Assembly: GCF_001895005.1 (NCBI RefSeq)
Contig: NZ_BCXH01000005.1
Location: 1-64,000, forward strand
DNA length: 64,000 nucleotides
From: Rhodococcus yunnanensis NBRC 103083
GTDB lineage: Bacteria; Actinomycetota; Actinomycetes; Mycobacteriales; Mycobacteriaceae
Direction: 5' to 3'
In this document: positions 24,707-33,143 of the stretch, piece after piece
Numbering within the stretch: position 1 is the stretch's first letter
How the letters are laid out: each line of letters opens with the position of its first letter
The notes under the pieces: model-generated
The model's input: the letters and a program-made list of their open reading frames with translations, nothing else
Databases searched by the model: none
Told to the model about the DNA's origin: nothing
Made by a program: the position numbers and the translations under genes

Positions 24707-26071
24707 ATGGCCAACGAGGCCACATCGACCGCAGCGTCGCGGCCGACGCCGCCCGTCTCGTCCCCCGCCGCCACCCGTCGAGCAGTGCTCAACACGCTGC
24801 GGGGGTCGTCGGGCAATCTCGTCGAGTGGTACGACGTCTACGTCTACACCGTCTTCGCAACGTATTTCGAGAATCAGTTCTTCGATTCGGCGGACAAGAA
24901 TTCGACGGTCTACGTGTACGCGATCTTCGCGGTCACCTTCCTGATGCGACCGGTCGGTTCGTGGTTCTTCGGTCGCTACGCGGACCGGAACGGCCGACGC
25001 GCTGCTCTCACGTTCAGTGTCTCGATGATGGCGGCGTGCTCGCTGGTCATCGCACTCACCCCAGGGCGGGAGAGCATCGGTGTGTGGGCGGCGGTCATCC
25101 TCGTCCTGAGCCGTCTGGTCCAGGGCTTCGCCACCGGCGGTGAGTACGGCGCGTCGGCGACCTACATGTCCGAGGCCGCCACTCGTGAGCGTCGCGGATT
25201 CTTCTCGTCGTTCCAGTACGTCACGCTCATCGGCGGGCACGTTCTCGCGCAGGTGACCCTGTTGCTGATGCAGACGTTCCTGGACCGCGAGCAGATCGAG
25301 GACTTCGGTTGGCGCATCGCGTTCTTCATCGGTGGCGTCGCAGCAGTGGTGGTCTTCTGGCTCCGTCGCAGCATGGACGAATCGCTGACCAAGGATCAGC
25401 TCGACGCCGTCCGCACCGGAGCCGATCGATCCTCCGGCTCGCTGAAGGAACTGGTGATCAACCATTGGCGCGCATTGGTGATCTGCTTCCTGGTGACGGC
25501 AGGCGGCACCATCGCGTTCTACACCTACAGCGTCAACGCTCCCTCGATGATCAAGACCGCCTACGAAGACCGCGGAATGACCGGAACGTGGATCAACCTC
25601 TTCAGCCTGATCTTCCTCATGCTGCTCCAGCCCATCGGCGGACTGATCAGCGACAAGGTGGGCCGCAAGCCGTTGCTGGTCTTCTTCGGAATCGGCGGCG
25701 TGCTGTACACCTACGTGTTGATCACGTATCTGCCGACGGCGACATCGGTGGTCGAGTCGCTCGCCTTGGTGTGCGTGGGTTACATCATCCTGACCGGCTA
25801 CACCTCGATCAATGCGATCGTCAAAGCCGAGTTGTTCCCCTCGCATGTGCGTGCCCTCGGCGTCGGCCTGGGTTATGCGCTCGCGAACTCCGCGTTCGGC
25901 GGTACCGCACCGCTGATCTACCAGGCTGCGAAGAACAGCGGTCACGTGCCGTGGTTCATCTTCTACGTGACGGTCGTGATCGCGGTATCGCTCCTGGTCT
26001 ACATCTTCGTTCTCCGCAACAAATCCGAGACCGTCCTCGACCGCGAGCAGGGCCGCGCGTTCGGTAACTAG
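24707..26071 (+). CDS. MHS-family MFS symporter for an organic acid or osmolyte
   Basis: A 454-residue, twelve-helix transporter of the metabolite:H+ symporter family (KgtP/ProP/ShiA-like). Marks are GNLVEWYDVYVYTVFATYF near residue 35, the loop GRYADRNGRRAALT near 85, and TGGEYGASATYMSEA near 145. ATG 24707 is preceded by GGAAGGA. Downstream of the two-component genes and upstream of a lone TAXI protein, it may be the transporter the system controls. Substrates of the family include 2-oxoglutarate, citrate, proline/betaine and shikimate. Confidence 0.92.
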   Translation: MANEATSTAASRPTPPVSSPAATRRAVLNTLRGSSGNLVEWYDVYVYTVFATYFENQFFDSADKNSTVYVYAIFAVTFLMRPVGSWFFGRYADRNGRRAALTFSVSMMAACSLVIALTPGRESIGVWAAVILVLSRLVQGFATGGEYGASATYMSEAATRERRGFFSSFQYVTLIGGHVLAQVTLLLMQTFLDREQIEDFGWRIAFFIGGVAAVVVFWLRRSMDESLTKDQLDAVRTGADRSSGSLKELVINHWRALVICFLVTAGGTIAFYTYSVNAPSMIKTAYEDRGMTGTWINLFSLIFLMLLQPIGGLISDKVGRKPLLVFFGIGGVLYTYVLITYLPTATSVVESLALVCVGYIILTGYTSINAIVKAELFPSHVRALGVGLGYALANSAFGGTAPLIYQAAKNSGHVPWFIFYVTVVIAVSLLVYIFVLRNKSETVLDREQGRAFGN

Positions 26072-26081
26072 AGTGAGCCCC

Positions 26082-27020
26082 ATGCCTGAGCCCGCAGCGT
26101 CGTTCTCCCGGAGAGCGGCGCTGCGGGCCGGTGTGGTGGCGTTCGGGGCGACCGCACTGGGTTCCTGCGCTTCCGGCCCGCCGCCGCAGTTGCGTCTCGC
26201 AGCAGGCGAAGTGGGCGGCTTCTTCTGGGAGTTCGCCGGCCTGCTCGCCGAGGTGGCCACCGAAGCTGCTGCCGCACAGGTGGTTCCACTCACCACAGCC
26301 GGTTCCGTCGACAACCTGGAAGCACTGGCCTCCGGACAGGCCGAGCTGGCGATGACACTCATCGACGCCGCCTACGACCATCCGAGTCAGGATCTGACGG
26401 CGGTGGGCTGCGTGTACGAGAACTACTTCCAGGTCGCTGTGCGTGCAGATTCGGCAATCGAGACCGTCGACGATCTTCGGGGGAGAGCGATCAGTATCGG
26501 CGCCCCCGGATCGGGTGCGACATTGGTGTCGCAGCGCATCCTCGACGCTGCAGGCGTGGCCGAGCCCGGTGCCGTACGCGAAGTGCAGCTGTCGATGAGT
26601 TCGGCGGCAGATGCGTTGTCCGACAAGGAGGTCGACGCCGTGATGTGGGCAGGCGGGCTGCCGACACCGGCCTTCGCCGATCCACCGACGGCGATCCGGT
26701 TGCTCGATCTGGGTGCGCTGGTGGCGGATCTGAGGCGCGAGTTCGGTACCGCGTACGAGGGTGTGCCGGTGCCCGCGAACGTGTACGGCGAACATCCGGC
26801 GGTGACCACGGTCGGAATCCCGAACCTGCTGCTGGTGCATCCCGGAGTGCCCGATGGGACTGTTGCGGATCTGGTGGGCCTGCTGCTCGATCGGTCGTCG
26901 GCGCTGGTTCCCGGGCAGGCCATCGGCAGTCAGTTCCTCGACGCCCGCTCGCTCATCATGACGGGCACTATTCCTCTTCATCCCGGCGCCGAACAGGAGT
27001 ACCGCCGGCGCCACGGGTGA
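26082..27020 (+). CDS. Orphan TAXI-type TRAP solute-binding lipoprotein
   Basis: A 312-residue protein with a twin-Arg-containing N-terminus (SRRAALRAG), hydrophobic core and a lipobox-like ALGSC (Cys near residue 27). It is followed by a TAXI binding domain: LRLAAGEVGGFFWEFAGLLAEV, TTAGSVDNLEALASGQAELAM and ISIGAPGSGATLVSQRIL. No TRAP membrane genes (dctQ/dctM type) are adjacent. A GTG nine bases upstream is an alternative start. Genes for such binding proteins beside a sensor kinase and a different transporter suggest a sensing partner, or a solute-capture role for the MHS symporter. That is inference. Confidence 0.85.
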   Translation: MPEPAASFSRRAALRAGVVAFGATALGSCASGPPPQLRLAAGEVGGFFWEFAGLLAEVATEAAAAQVVPLTTAGSVDNLEALASGQAELAMTLIDAAYDHPSQDLTAVGCVYENYFQVAVRADSAIETVDDLRGRAISIGAPGSGATLVSQRILDAAGVAEPGAVREVQLSMSSAADALSDKEVDAVMWAGGLPTPAFADPPTAIRLLDLGALVADLRREFGTAYEGVPVPANVYGEHPAVTTVGIPNLLLVHPGVPDGTVADLVGLLLDRSSALVPGQAIGSQFLDARSLIMTGTIPLHPGAEQEYRRRHG

Positions 27021-27102
27021 CCGGCAGCGAAAACCAGTGGCGGACGCCCGCCGTCGATGCTAGTTTTCTGACGCCGTGCAGGACAACGAGGAGGTGGTAC
27101 CC

Positions 27103-27156
27103 GTGAACGCAGTATCGACGTGGGTGCTCCCTTCTGGAGTCATGGTCGGGCGATAG
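27103..27156 (+). CDS. Putative 17-residue leader peptide
   Basis: GTG at 27103 is preceded by a strong Shine-Dalgarno (GAGGAGG, 27088-27094, spacing 8). The frame encodes MNAVSTWVLPSGVMVGR and stops at TAG 27154-27156. It lies 43 bp before the hydrolase start and its stop codon sits in the loop of a hairpin. Too short for statistics; the support is the excellent ribosome site and the hairpin geometry. Confidence 0.5.
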   Translation: MNAVSTWVLPSGVMVGR

Positions 27157-27164
27157 GTCGCCCG
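27147..27164 (+). promoter_or_regulatory. Hairpin over the leader-peptide stop codon
   Basis: CGGGCGA (27147-27153), loop TAGG, TCGCCCG (27158-27164): perfect 7-bp GC-rich stem with a tetraloop holding the TAG. A ribosome finishing the leader would melt this stem, so it could act as a translational or transcriptional attenuator for the hydrolase at 27200. No U tract follows, so it is not a standard terminator. Confidence 0.5.
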
Positions 27165-27199
27165 GGAGCGCCGTCACCGCCCTCCCGAAAGGTTCGACC

Positions 27200-27925
27200 A
27201 TGCATTTCACTTCCGAACGATCCATTGAAGACGGCGTGCGCGAGCGCGCATTCACCCTCGACGGAATCCCCGGCATCCTGTGGACGCCGACATCCTCACC
27301 GGCCCCGCTGATCCTGTTGGGCCATCCCGGCGGACTCGACGCGATGTACCCGCGGCTGGCCGCCCGCGCCCGATCCGCCGCGGCAGAGGGCTTCGCGTCG
27401 GCCACCATCGAGAACCCCGGTAGCGGCGAGCGGCCCCGTCTGCCCACCGCCGATCGTGCCCGTGCCGACCTGCGCCGCACGCTGGGGGCGGGCGAGCCGG
27501 TACCCGACGAGATCATCGACCGGCTCGTCCTCCCGCTGGTCGACCAGGCGGTCCCGGAAGTGCGAGCCGCTCTGGACGCGCTCCTCGCACTGCCCGAGAT
27601 CTGCGGTCCCGTCGGATATTCCGGCGGGCTGATAGCCGTCGGCACACGATTGGCCGTCGTCGAACCGCGCGTGAGCGCCGCTGCTCTGTTCGCTGGAAGT
27701 TTCGTTCCCCGAGCGACATTCGACGACGCCCGGCAGGTAGCCATTCCGCTGCACGTGCTGCTGCAATGGGACGACGAGAACAACGACCGGCAGGTGGCAC
27801 TGGATCTGTTCGACGCCTTCGGGTCCGCGGAGAAGACGCTGCACGCCAACATGGGCGGCCACACCGGTGTTCCGGAATTCGCGGGAAAGGAGGCGAACCG
27901 CTTCTTCGCTCGCCATCTTGGCTGA
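27200..27925 (+). CDS. Alpha/beta-fold hydrolase (dienelactone-hydrolase-like)
   Basis: A 241-residue hydrolase: oxyanion segment LILLGHPGGLDAMYPRLAARA, nucleophile elbow GYSGG (Ser near residue 137), acidic candidate in LLQWDDENND, and the His in MGGHTGVPEF. This order fits a Ser-Asp-His triad. No signal peptide, so cytoplasmic. ATG 27200 follows a weak GAAAGG. Preceded by a possible leader peptide/hairpin, unusual for a hydrolase. Substrate unknown; probably a small ester or lactone. Confidence 0.85.
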   Translation: MHFTSERSIEDGVRERAFTLDGIPGILWTPTSSPAPLILLGHPGGLDAMYPRLAARARSAAAEGFASATIENPGSGERPRLPTADRARADLRRTLGAGEPVPDEIIDRLVLPLVDQAVPEVRAALDALLALPEICGPVGYSGGLIAVGTRLAVVEPRVSAAALFAGSFVPRATFDDARQVAIPLHVLLQWDDENNDRQVALDLFDAFGSAEKTLHANMGGHTGVPEFAGKEANRFFARHLG

Positions 27926-27996
27926 GTGAAATGGTTGACGGGCCGCTCGGTCGCCGCTACCTTCCGGGAGGCGCTCAGGACTGAAGGGACGGCACC

Positions 27997-28422
27997 ATGG
28001 CTGATGAAGACGACGTGCGGGCTCTGCTCGACGTGTACACCGAATCCGCGTACGCGAAGGACACAGATCGGTTCTTGACGCTCTTCGACCAGGGCGTCCG
28101 GATCTTCGACCTGTGGTCCACGTGGGAATACGTCGGACTACCGGCGTGGGCGGAATCCGTCGGTCAGTGGTTCTCGTCCCTCGGGGAGGACCGGGTGGTG
28201 GTCGAGTTCGCCGAGGTCGAGGTGACGGTCGGAGGTGACCTCGCCTCGGTGAGCGCCTTCGCGACCTATGCGGCGGTATCGGCGTCCGGTGAGAGGCTGC
28301 GGCAACTGCAGAATCGGTTGACCTGGGTGCTCGTGCGACGAGAGGGCCGATGGCTCGTCACCCACGAACACACCTCTGCTCCGGTGGACGACAGCGGCAA
28401 GGTCATCCTCGCCCGAAGCTGA
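27997..28422 (+). CDS. SnoaL/NTF2-like protein
   Basis: A 141-residue protein of the cystatin-like NTF2 fold: VRALLDVYTESAYAKDTDRFLTLFDQGVRIFDLWSTWEYVG, then a curved sheet ending RLTWVLVRREGRWLVTHEHTSAPVD. This matches the DUF4440/SgcJ branch. The C-terminal HEHTS motif, common there, may line the pocket. It follows the hydrolase by 71 bp and may be co-transcribed. Function unassigned. Confidence 0.82.
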   Translation: MADEDDVRALLDVYTESAYAKDTDRFLTLFDQGVRIFDLWSTWEYVGLPAWAESVGQWFSSLGEDRVVVEFAEVEVTVGGDLASVSAFATYAAVSASGERLRQLQNRLTWVLVRREGRWLVTHEHTSAPVDDSGKVILARS

Positions 28423-28481
28423 GCCGGGTGCTCGGTAAGGTTGGGGAGAGAGAAACCGTCGACCTCTGATCGGACAAAGTA

Positions 28482-28838
28482 GTGACGCGAAAGCCTGCTG
28501 CAGAGTTGGGCATCCTCGTCGTCGGCGTGGTCCTGATCGCCGCCTCTAGAGTGTTGGACCTCGAAGAGCTGTTCGTATCCGGCGTCTTCGTCTGCATATT
28601 CGCCGGGCTGGCAGCGTTGATATCCGGTCCGATGTCTCGGCTGAGCGCAAAGCTCACGGTCGTCGTCACGGTCGTGGGGCTGGTCTGCGGGGTCTTCGGG
28701 CTGGTGTGGGGGATCGTTCACGCCGACGAGCCCGAGATCTTCTCACCGGTATTCCTGGGTTACCTCGGTGGTGGGGTGGCGCTGTCGGGCATTTGCACTC
28801 TGCTCGACCGCCGGAATGCGGACGTCGGTCGTCGGTGA
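28482..28838 (+). CDS. Small membrane protein, unknown function
   Basis: A 118-residue protein with about four hydrophobic segments (residues 8-22, 28-46, 58-80, 90-106) and polar ends. GTG 28482 is the only start upstream of the first segment. Not recognised. Its stop lies 3 bp from the stop of the convergent LuxR-type gene. Confidence 0.6.
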   Translation: MTRKPAAELGILVVGVVLIAASRVLDLEELFVSGVFVCIFAGLAALISGPMSRLSAKLTVVVTVVGLVCGVFGLVWGIVHADEPEIFSPVFLGYLGGGVALSGICTLLDRRNADVGRR

Positions 28839-28841
28839 TCC

Positions 28842-30320
28842 TCAACTCGGTGCTGCGGCGGAGTGAACCGCCGCACGCCGTGTGCTCACTCCCAGCTTGC
28901 GGTAGATCGAGCGAATGTGGGTCTTCACGGTGGGGTAGGCGATGCCGAGGTGCGCAGCAATCTCGTCTGCGGTCTTCGTGGTACGCAGATACGCGAGTAT
29001 CTCTTTCTCTCGTTCTGTCAGAACTCCGGCGAGCCTGGCGGACAGCTGGTTCCGTCTTTCGAGGACCGCGTACAGGAACTCGTCATGTCTGGAACCAGCT
29101 ACCGCGTGTGCGTTCAGGAGATCGGCAATGATCGGATCGTCACTGAGGAACGGGGCAAGAATCCGCTCTGGGGCTGCCTCGGCAAGCGCACGATCCAACT
29201 GCTCGTGCGCGAGTATGCCCTGTCCTGCAATGGAACTCAGCGCGGACGAGGTGAGAAGTGTACTGACCAACGCGTATCGTGGCAGCGCGGCGGACGTCGC
29301 GAGGCGAAGCGCCTGGGCTGAGAGTTCCGGTTCGTCCATGACGCGATAGAGCTCCGCGAGAAGCGCGTGAGCGACCGCAGCGCCTGCTCGGGTAAGCGCG
29401 GGAAATGCGATGCGGCGTGCTTGTTCGTCCTGGCCCTGCGCGTGGGCAAGGCAAGCGGTGGTGACGCGCCGCAACGTATCCCAGGGGACGCCGTGTTTGT
29501 CTGTGGTGCTGACTCCACGTAGTAGACGAGAGGCGTTGTGGTACCGGTCCTCTCGATGGACGGCGACAAGGCACATCACCAGATACAGGCGTGCGAACGC
29601 CTCGAAATCGGTTCCGGGGCTCCCCTCTGTGATGATCGAGTCGAACTGAGCAATCGCCTCCTCGAAGTCGCCGCGCCAGTAGGCGATGCACCCTCGATTC
29701 GACTGTGGGAGGCCGCCTTCGAACCGCTCCCAGTCGGACACCGCTTCCCTGGTGGGTAGCTTGTCGAGGATTCGTTCGGCTTCGGTGAATACTCCCGCGT
29801 GGGTGAGCGCAAAGGCCAAATTGGATTGCGCGAGTCGAAATGTCTCGGTACGGGACTGCAATTTCGCCTCATCGCTGGCGGAGCGAAGCAGTGCGATGGC
29901 ACGTGCGAGATCTCGACGAAGCCTGACCTCGGTCCACCCGAGGAGGAATAGCGCGGATGGGTAGTCGTCCTCCGGGTCGCACTGGGCGAGCGCGTGGCGC
30001 GCACGATCGGCGATGGCCGCTTTCGTCGAGGTGTCCGGCGCGAGCAGCAGGTCGGTGAAGCAGGCGACGAAATCGTCCGACGCAACACGCAATCCCTGTC
30101 CTCGGAGAAACTCCGCTCCGTAGGGGTCGCCACTGAGGTCGCGGCAGCACGCCCGGATCAGCAGAATATGCGAATCGTGTGGATCGGGATATTTCAGGCA
30201 GAGTTGCTCCAATTCGGTGGTGTGAGATTCGAGAATCAGACGAAGCCAGTTCTTCCGTAGAACTCCTCGGGCCTGTTCCGGCTTGCCGGAGGCAAGTGCA
30301 TGACGCACGGCTTCGATCAT
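28842..30320 (-). CDS. LuxR-type regulator with a long TPR-like sensor region
   Basis: A 492-residue protein. The C-terminal about 65 residues form a GerE/LuxR helix-turn-helix (LTEREKEILAYLRTTKTADEIAAHLGIAYPTVKTHIRSIYRKLGV). The rest is helical and repetitive, resembling the TPR-rich middle of MalT-type (LAL) regulators, but the N-terminal ATPase is missing. It would therefore be an ATP-independent shortened relative. Divergent from the membrane-protein gene at 30458; the palindrome at 30353 may be its operator. Confidence 0.85.
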   Translation of the reverse strand: MIEAVRHALASGKPEQARGVLRKNWLRLILESHTTELEQLCLKYPDPHDSHILLIRACCRDLSGDPYGAEFLRGQGLRVASDDFVACFTDLLLAPDTSTKAAIADRARHALAQCDPEDDYPSALFLLGWTEVRLRRDLARAIALLRSASDEAKLQSRTETFRLAQSNLAFALTHAGVFTEAERILDKLPTREAVSDWERFEGGLPQSNRGCIAYWRGDFEEAIAQFDSIITEGSPGTDFEAFARLYLVMCLVAVHREDRYHNASRLLRGVSTTDKHGVPWDTLRRVTTACLAHAQGQDEQARRIAFPALTRAGAAVAHALLAELYRVMDEPELSAQALRLATSAALPRYALVSTLLTSSALSSIAGQGILAHEQLDRALAEAAPERILAPFLSDDPIIADLLNAHAVAGSRHDEFLYAVLERRNQLSARLAGVLTEREKEILAYLRTTKTADEIAAHLGIAYPTVKTHIRSIYRKLGVSTRRAAVHSAAAPS

Positions 30321-30352
30321 CTATCGAAGATATCGAGACAGTCGAGCGTCGA

Positions 30353-30373
30353 TCTCATCCCCTGAGGATGAGA
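30353..30373. promoter_or_regulatory. 21-bp perfect inverted repeat in a divergent promoter
   Basis: TCTCATCC (30353-30360), CCTGA, GGATGAGA (30366-30373). It lies 32 bp upstream of the LuxR-type regulator start and about 85 bp before the next gene, typical placement for an autoregulatory operator. Confidence 0.65.
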
Positions 30374-30457
30374 CCGCGATCGGCAGCCTGCGGAACCAGT
30401 GAGAATTTCTGTTCGTAGGCCGCACCCCCGCGCTCGAAGAGAAACGGACAATCACAC

Positions 30458-30832
30458 ATGACCTTCTGGGAAACTCTCGGCTGGATGCTGTCGGCGACAG
30501 TGTTCATCGGCTATCTGTTCGCGCTGTTCGCGATAATCACCGATCTGTTCCGCGACCACAAGTTGAACGGATGGTTGAAGGCAATCTGGGTGTTCTTTCT
30601 GCTGTTCCTGCCCATCGTCACCGCGCTGGTCTACCTCGTTGCCCGTGCCGAAGGGATGACCGAACGCAGCAGAAAGGCTGCACGCGAGGCAGAAAGTGCG
30701 GCTGAATCGTACATCCGTGAGGTTGCGGGGAAGGGCCCCAGCGAGGAGATCGCCACGGCGGCAGCACTCCTCGACGCCGGGGCGATCACCGCAGACGAGT
30801 ACGCCGCGCTCAAGCTCAAAGTCCTCTCGTGA
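30458..30832 (+). CDS. Membrane protein with PLDc_N-type segment and C-terminal SHOCT domain
   Basis: A 124-residue protein. Two hydrophobic helices (about residues 8-28 and 42-62) have the phospholipase-D-nuclease N-terminal pattern (WVFFLLFLPIVTALVYLVARAEGM). A charged linker follows, and the C-terminal AAALLDAGAITADEYAALKLKVLS is a clear SHOCT motif. SHOCT often mediates oligomerisation or membrane association. Overlaps the next gene by 4 bp. Confidence 0.8.
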   Translation: MTFWETLGWMLSATVFIGYLFALFAIITDLFRDHKLNGWLKAIWVFFLLFLPIVTALVYLVARAEGMTERSRKAAREAESAAESYIREVAGKGPSEEIATAAALLDAGAITADEYAALKLKVLS

Positions 30833-31785
30833 GCGAACCGGATAAGTCTGCGATACTCGTCAACGTCCTGAACTTCACTCGGGCCGAGTCGGATCTGATG
30901 TTTGCTCGCCTTGCCGCAGGAGTCGGCCTGGGCACGTGGAACCACACCCGCGAGCTCGGACCGCTCGACGACCAGCCGATCATTCGCCAGAACCGCGACA
31001 CCCTGTACAGCAGCGTCATCATCGACGTGCGCGAGGATGTCACAATTTCCGTGCCGGATACCGACACGCGGTACATCTCGGCGTGGGTGATCAGTCAGGA
31101 TCACTATGGTCCCGTCATCCTGCGCGATCCCGGACAGCACCTGCTCACGCGTGAACTGGTAGGGACGGACTACGCCGCCGTCATCGTGCGCATCCTGGTC
31201 GATCCGAACAGCCCCGAAGATGGGGCCGAGGTGAATCGGCTGCAGGATGCCCTCGTGATCGACGGTGGTGGAACCGGGGAGTTCCCGTTGCCCGACTACG
31301 ACGAGCGTACGCAGACCGAGACCCGCGACGCGATCCTCGCACTCGCCCGCGGAGTCACCAAGTACGACCGGTCGTTCGGCACCGTCGCGGAGGTCGATCC
31401 GATCATGCATCTGCTCGGCACGGCCTCGGGTTGGGGTGGCCTTCCTGAATACGAGGCGACCTACGTCAACTTCGACGGACGCCTGCCCGTCGGTGAGTAC
31501 CGCCTCCGATTGAACGATGTTCCGGTGGACGCATTCTGGTCGATCTCGCTCTACAACGAGGCAGGATACTTCGAGGACAACGCGCTGGGGGTCAACAGCA
31601 TCAACAGCCTCACAGTCACTCCCGACGCCGACGGCAGCACCACCATCCGCCTGGGAACCCATCTCGACGGCATTGCGAATGCGTTGCCCATCATGCCGGG
31701 ATGGAACTACGTGCTGCGCCTGTATCGTCCGCGTCCCGCCGTGCTCGACGGCACCTGGACACCGCCGCGTCCCGAAGCGCTGTAG
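30829..31785 (+). CDS. DUF1254/DUF1214 protein
   Basis: A 318-residue protein with a DUF1254-like N-terminal half (NRDTLYSSVIIDVREDVTISVPDTDTRYISAWVI) and a DUF1214-like C-terminal half (GEYRLRLNDVPVDAFWSISLYNEAGYFEDNALGVNSINSLT). Length is shorter than the usual 450-residue fusion. No signal peptide is seen. GTG start overlaps the previous stop. Function of the family is not established. Confidence 0.8.
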   Translation: MSEPDKSAILVNVLNFTRAESDLMFARLAAGVGLGTWNHTRELGPLDDQPIIRQNRDTLYSSVIIDVREDVTISVPDTDTRYISAWVISQDHYGPVILRDPGQHLLTRELVGTDYAAVIVRILVDPNSPEDGAEVNRLQDALVIDGGGTGEFPLPDYDERTQTETRDAILALARGVTKYDRSFGTVAEVDPIMHLLGTASGWGGLPEYEATYVNFDGRLPVGEYRLRLNDVPVDAFWSISLYNEAGYFEDNALGVNSINSLTVTPDADGSTTIRLGTHLDGIANALPIMPGWNYVLRLYRPRPAVLDGTWTPPRPEAL

Positions 31786-31840
31786 CGGCCATCGGTTCTG
31801 AAAACATCCGGTTACTCGACTTGCTCAGGAGGCACACACC

Positions 31841-32254
31841 GTGAGGTTGCTGTTTCAGCTCGTTTCGCAATGCGTACTCGGCGCGATTGCGTTGATCGTC
31901 GTGCACTTCGCTCTACCCGGGGTCGACCTGAGCGTGAACGGTTTCCTGGCCGCGATCGGTGTATTCACGCTCGCTCACATGATTCTCGGCCCATTCGTAC
32001 TCAGCGTGGCGCTGCACTATGCGGCACCGCTGGCGGGCGGCGTCGGCTTGGTCGCCACGCTGCTGGCACTGTGGATTGCATCGTTGGTGCCCGACGGCAT
32101 TCAGATCGACGGCGTCGGCTCCTGGATCCTCGCCCCGATCATCGTGTGGGTGATCACCGCTTTGGGAGGGTGGATCTTCATGGCCCTGGTGATCGACAAG
32201 TGGCTGAAACGGCGTAGTGCCGAAAAGCTCGTGCGCAGTGTGCAGAAGGCATGA
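31841..32254 (+). CDS. Membrane protein of the phage-holin-like superfamily IV type
   Basis: A 137-residue protein with four hydrophobic helices (about 5-25, 35-60, 65-85, 105-125) and a basic tail (KWLKRRSAEKLVRSVQKA). The layout matches actinobacterial 'phage holin family' membrane proteins, which also occur as ordinary chromosomal genes. No endolysin is nearby, so lysis is unlikely. GTG start with AGGAGG nine bases upstream. Confidence 0.6.
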   Translation: MRLLFQLVSQCVLGAIALIVVHFALPGVDLSVNGFLAAIGVFTLAHMILGPFVLSVALHYAAPLAGGVGLVATLLALWIASLVPDGIQIDGVGSWILAPIIVWVITALGGWIFMALVIDKWLKRRSAEKLVRSVQKA

Positions 32255-32323
32255 TGGTGATTCGTCGGTGAGGATCTGTGCCCGACACGTTGTTCGCTGT
32301 GAGCCCGCTCAAAGGAGTCAGCC

Positions 32324-33127
32324 ATGTCAAGTCATCCGATAGATCGTCGCGTTCTCCTCAGCACCGCCCCGAACTTCCGTGACCTCGGTGGGATTGCCGT
32401 TGCCGGTGGCATCGTCCGTCCAGGTGCGCTCTACCGCTCGGCGACGCTCGCGAAACTCGGTGGCGACGATGTCGACACAGTCGCCGGTTTGGACATCCGA
32501 ACCGTCTACGACCTGAGGACCGCCGCCGAGCGCGACGGCGCCCCCGACAATCTCCCGGATTCGGTGCGGATGCTCTGGCTCGACGTCCTTGCCGACAATG
32601 CCCAGAACGCCGCGGCCACTGGGCTACTGATGACCGATCCGGTGACGTACGCCGAAAGTATCGGAGGCGGACGCGGGATTGCACAGATGGAGGAAGCGAA
32701 CCGCAACTTCGTCAGCCTGCCCTCGGCACTCGACGCATACCGCGCGTTCTATACCGATCTGATCGATGTAAAGCGTACCGGCGCAGCACTTTTTCACTGC
32801 ACCACCGGAAAGGACCGCACAGGGTGGGCAGCAACGTCCTTCCTGCTCCTTCTCGGCGCCGACGAAGCCGATGTACGCGCCGACTACCTGCAGACGAACA
32901 CCGATCTGACACCGATGACGGAACCGATCCTCGAATTCGTCTCGAGCAAGGGCGTCGACGCGGGGCTGATCCGTCCGCTCCTGGGAGTCCGTGACAGTTA
33001 CTTCGACGCCGCCCTCGACGAGATGCATACACACTTCGGCACAGTCGAGGACTACGCACTGAACGGACTCAAGCTCAGTGAGTCGCAACTCGTCGCACTG
33101 CGCGAGCGGTTCACTGCGGTTCGGTAG
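32324..33127 (+). CDS. Tyrosine-protein phosphatase (PTP/DSP-like)
   Basis: A 267-residue phosphatase. The signature loop HCTTGKDRTGW (about residues 161-171) gives catalytic Cys and Arg; NFRDLGGIAV near 17 and YDLRTAAER near 66 are typical of the bacterial MptpB-like Y_phosphatase3 family. The general-acid Asp is likely in the region before the signature. No signal peptide in the sequence. AGGAG upstream of ATG. Related mycobacterial enzymes dephosphorylate phosphotyrosine and phosphoinositides. Confidence 0.9.
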   Translation: MSSHPIDRRVLLSTAPNFRDLGGIAVAGGIVRPGALYRSATLAKLGGDDVDTVAGLDIRTVYDLRTAAERDGAPDNLPDSVRMLWLDVLADNAQNAAATGLLMTDPVTYAESIGGGRGIAQMEEANRNFVSLPSALDAYRAFYTDLIDVKRTGAALFHCTTGKDRTGWAATSFLLLLGADEADVRADYLQTNTDLTPMTEPILEFVSSKGVDAGLIRPLLGVRDSYFDAALDEMHTHFGTVEDYALNGLKLSESQLVALRERFTAVR

Positions 33128-33143
33128 AACCGCAGGAGAATTA

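Noticed and set aside
31841..32254. Prophage lysis gene
   Set aside because: Holin-like topology only; neighbours are ordinary chromosomal genes, with no endolysin or structural genes.
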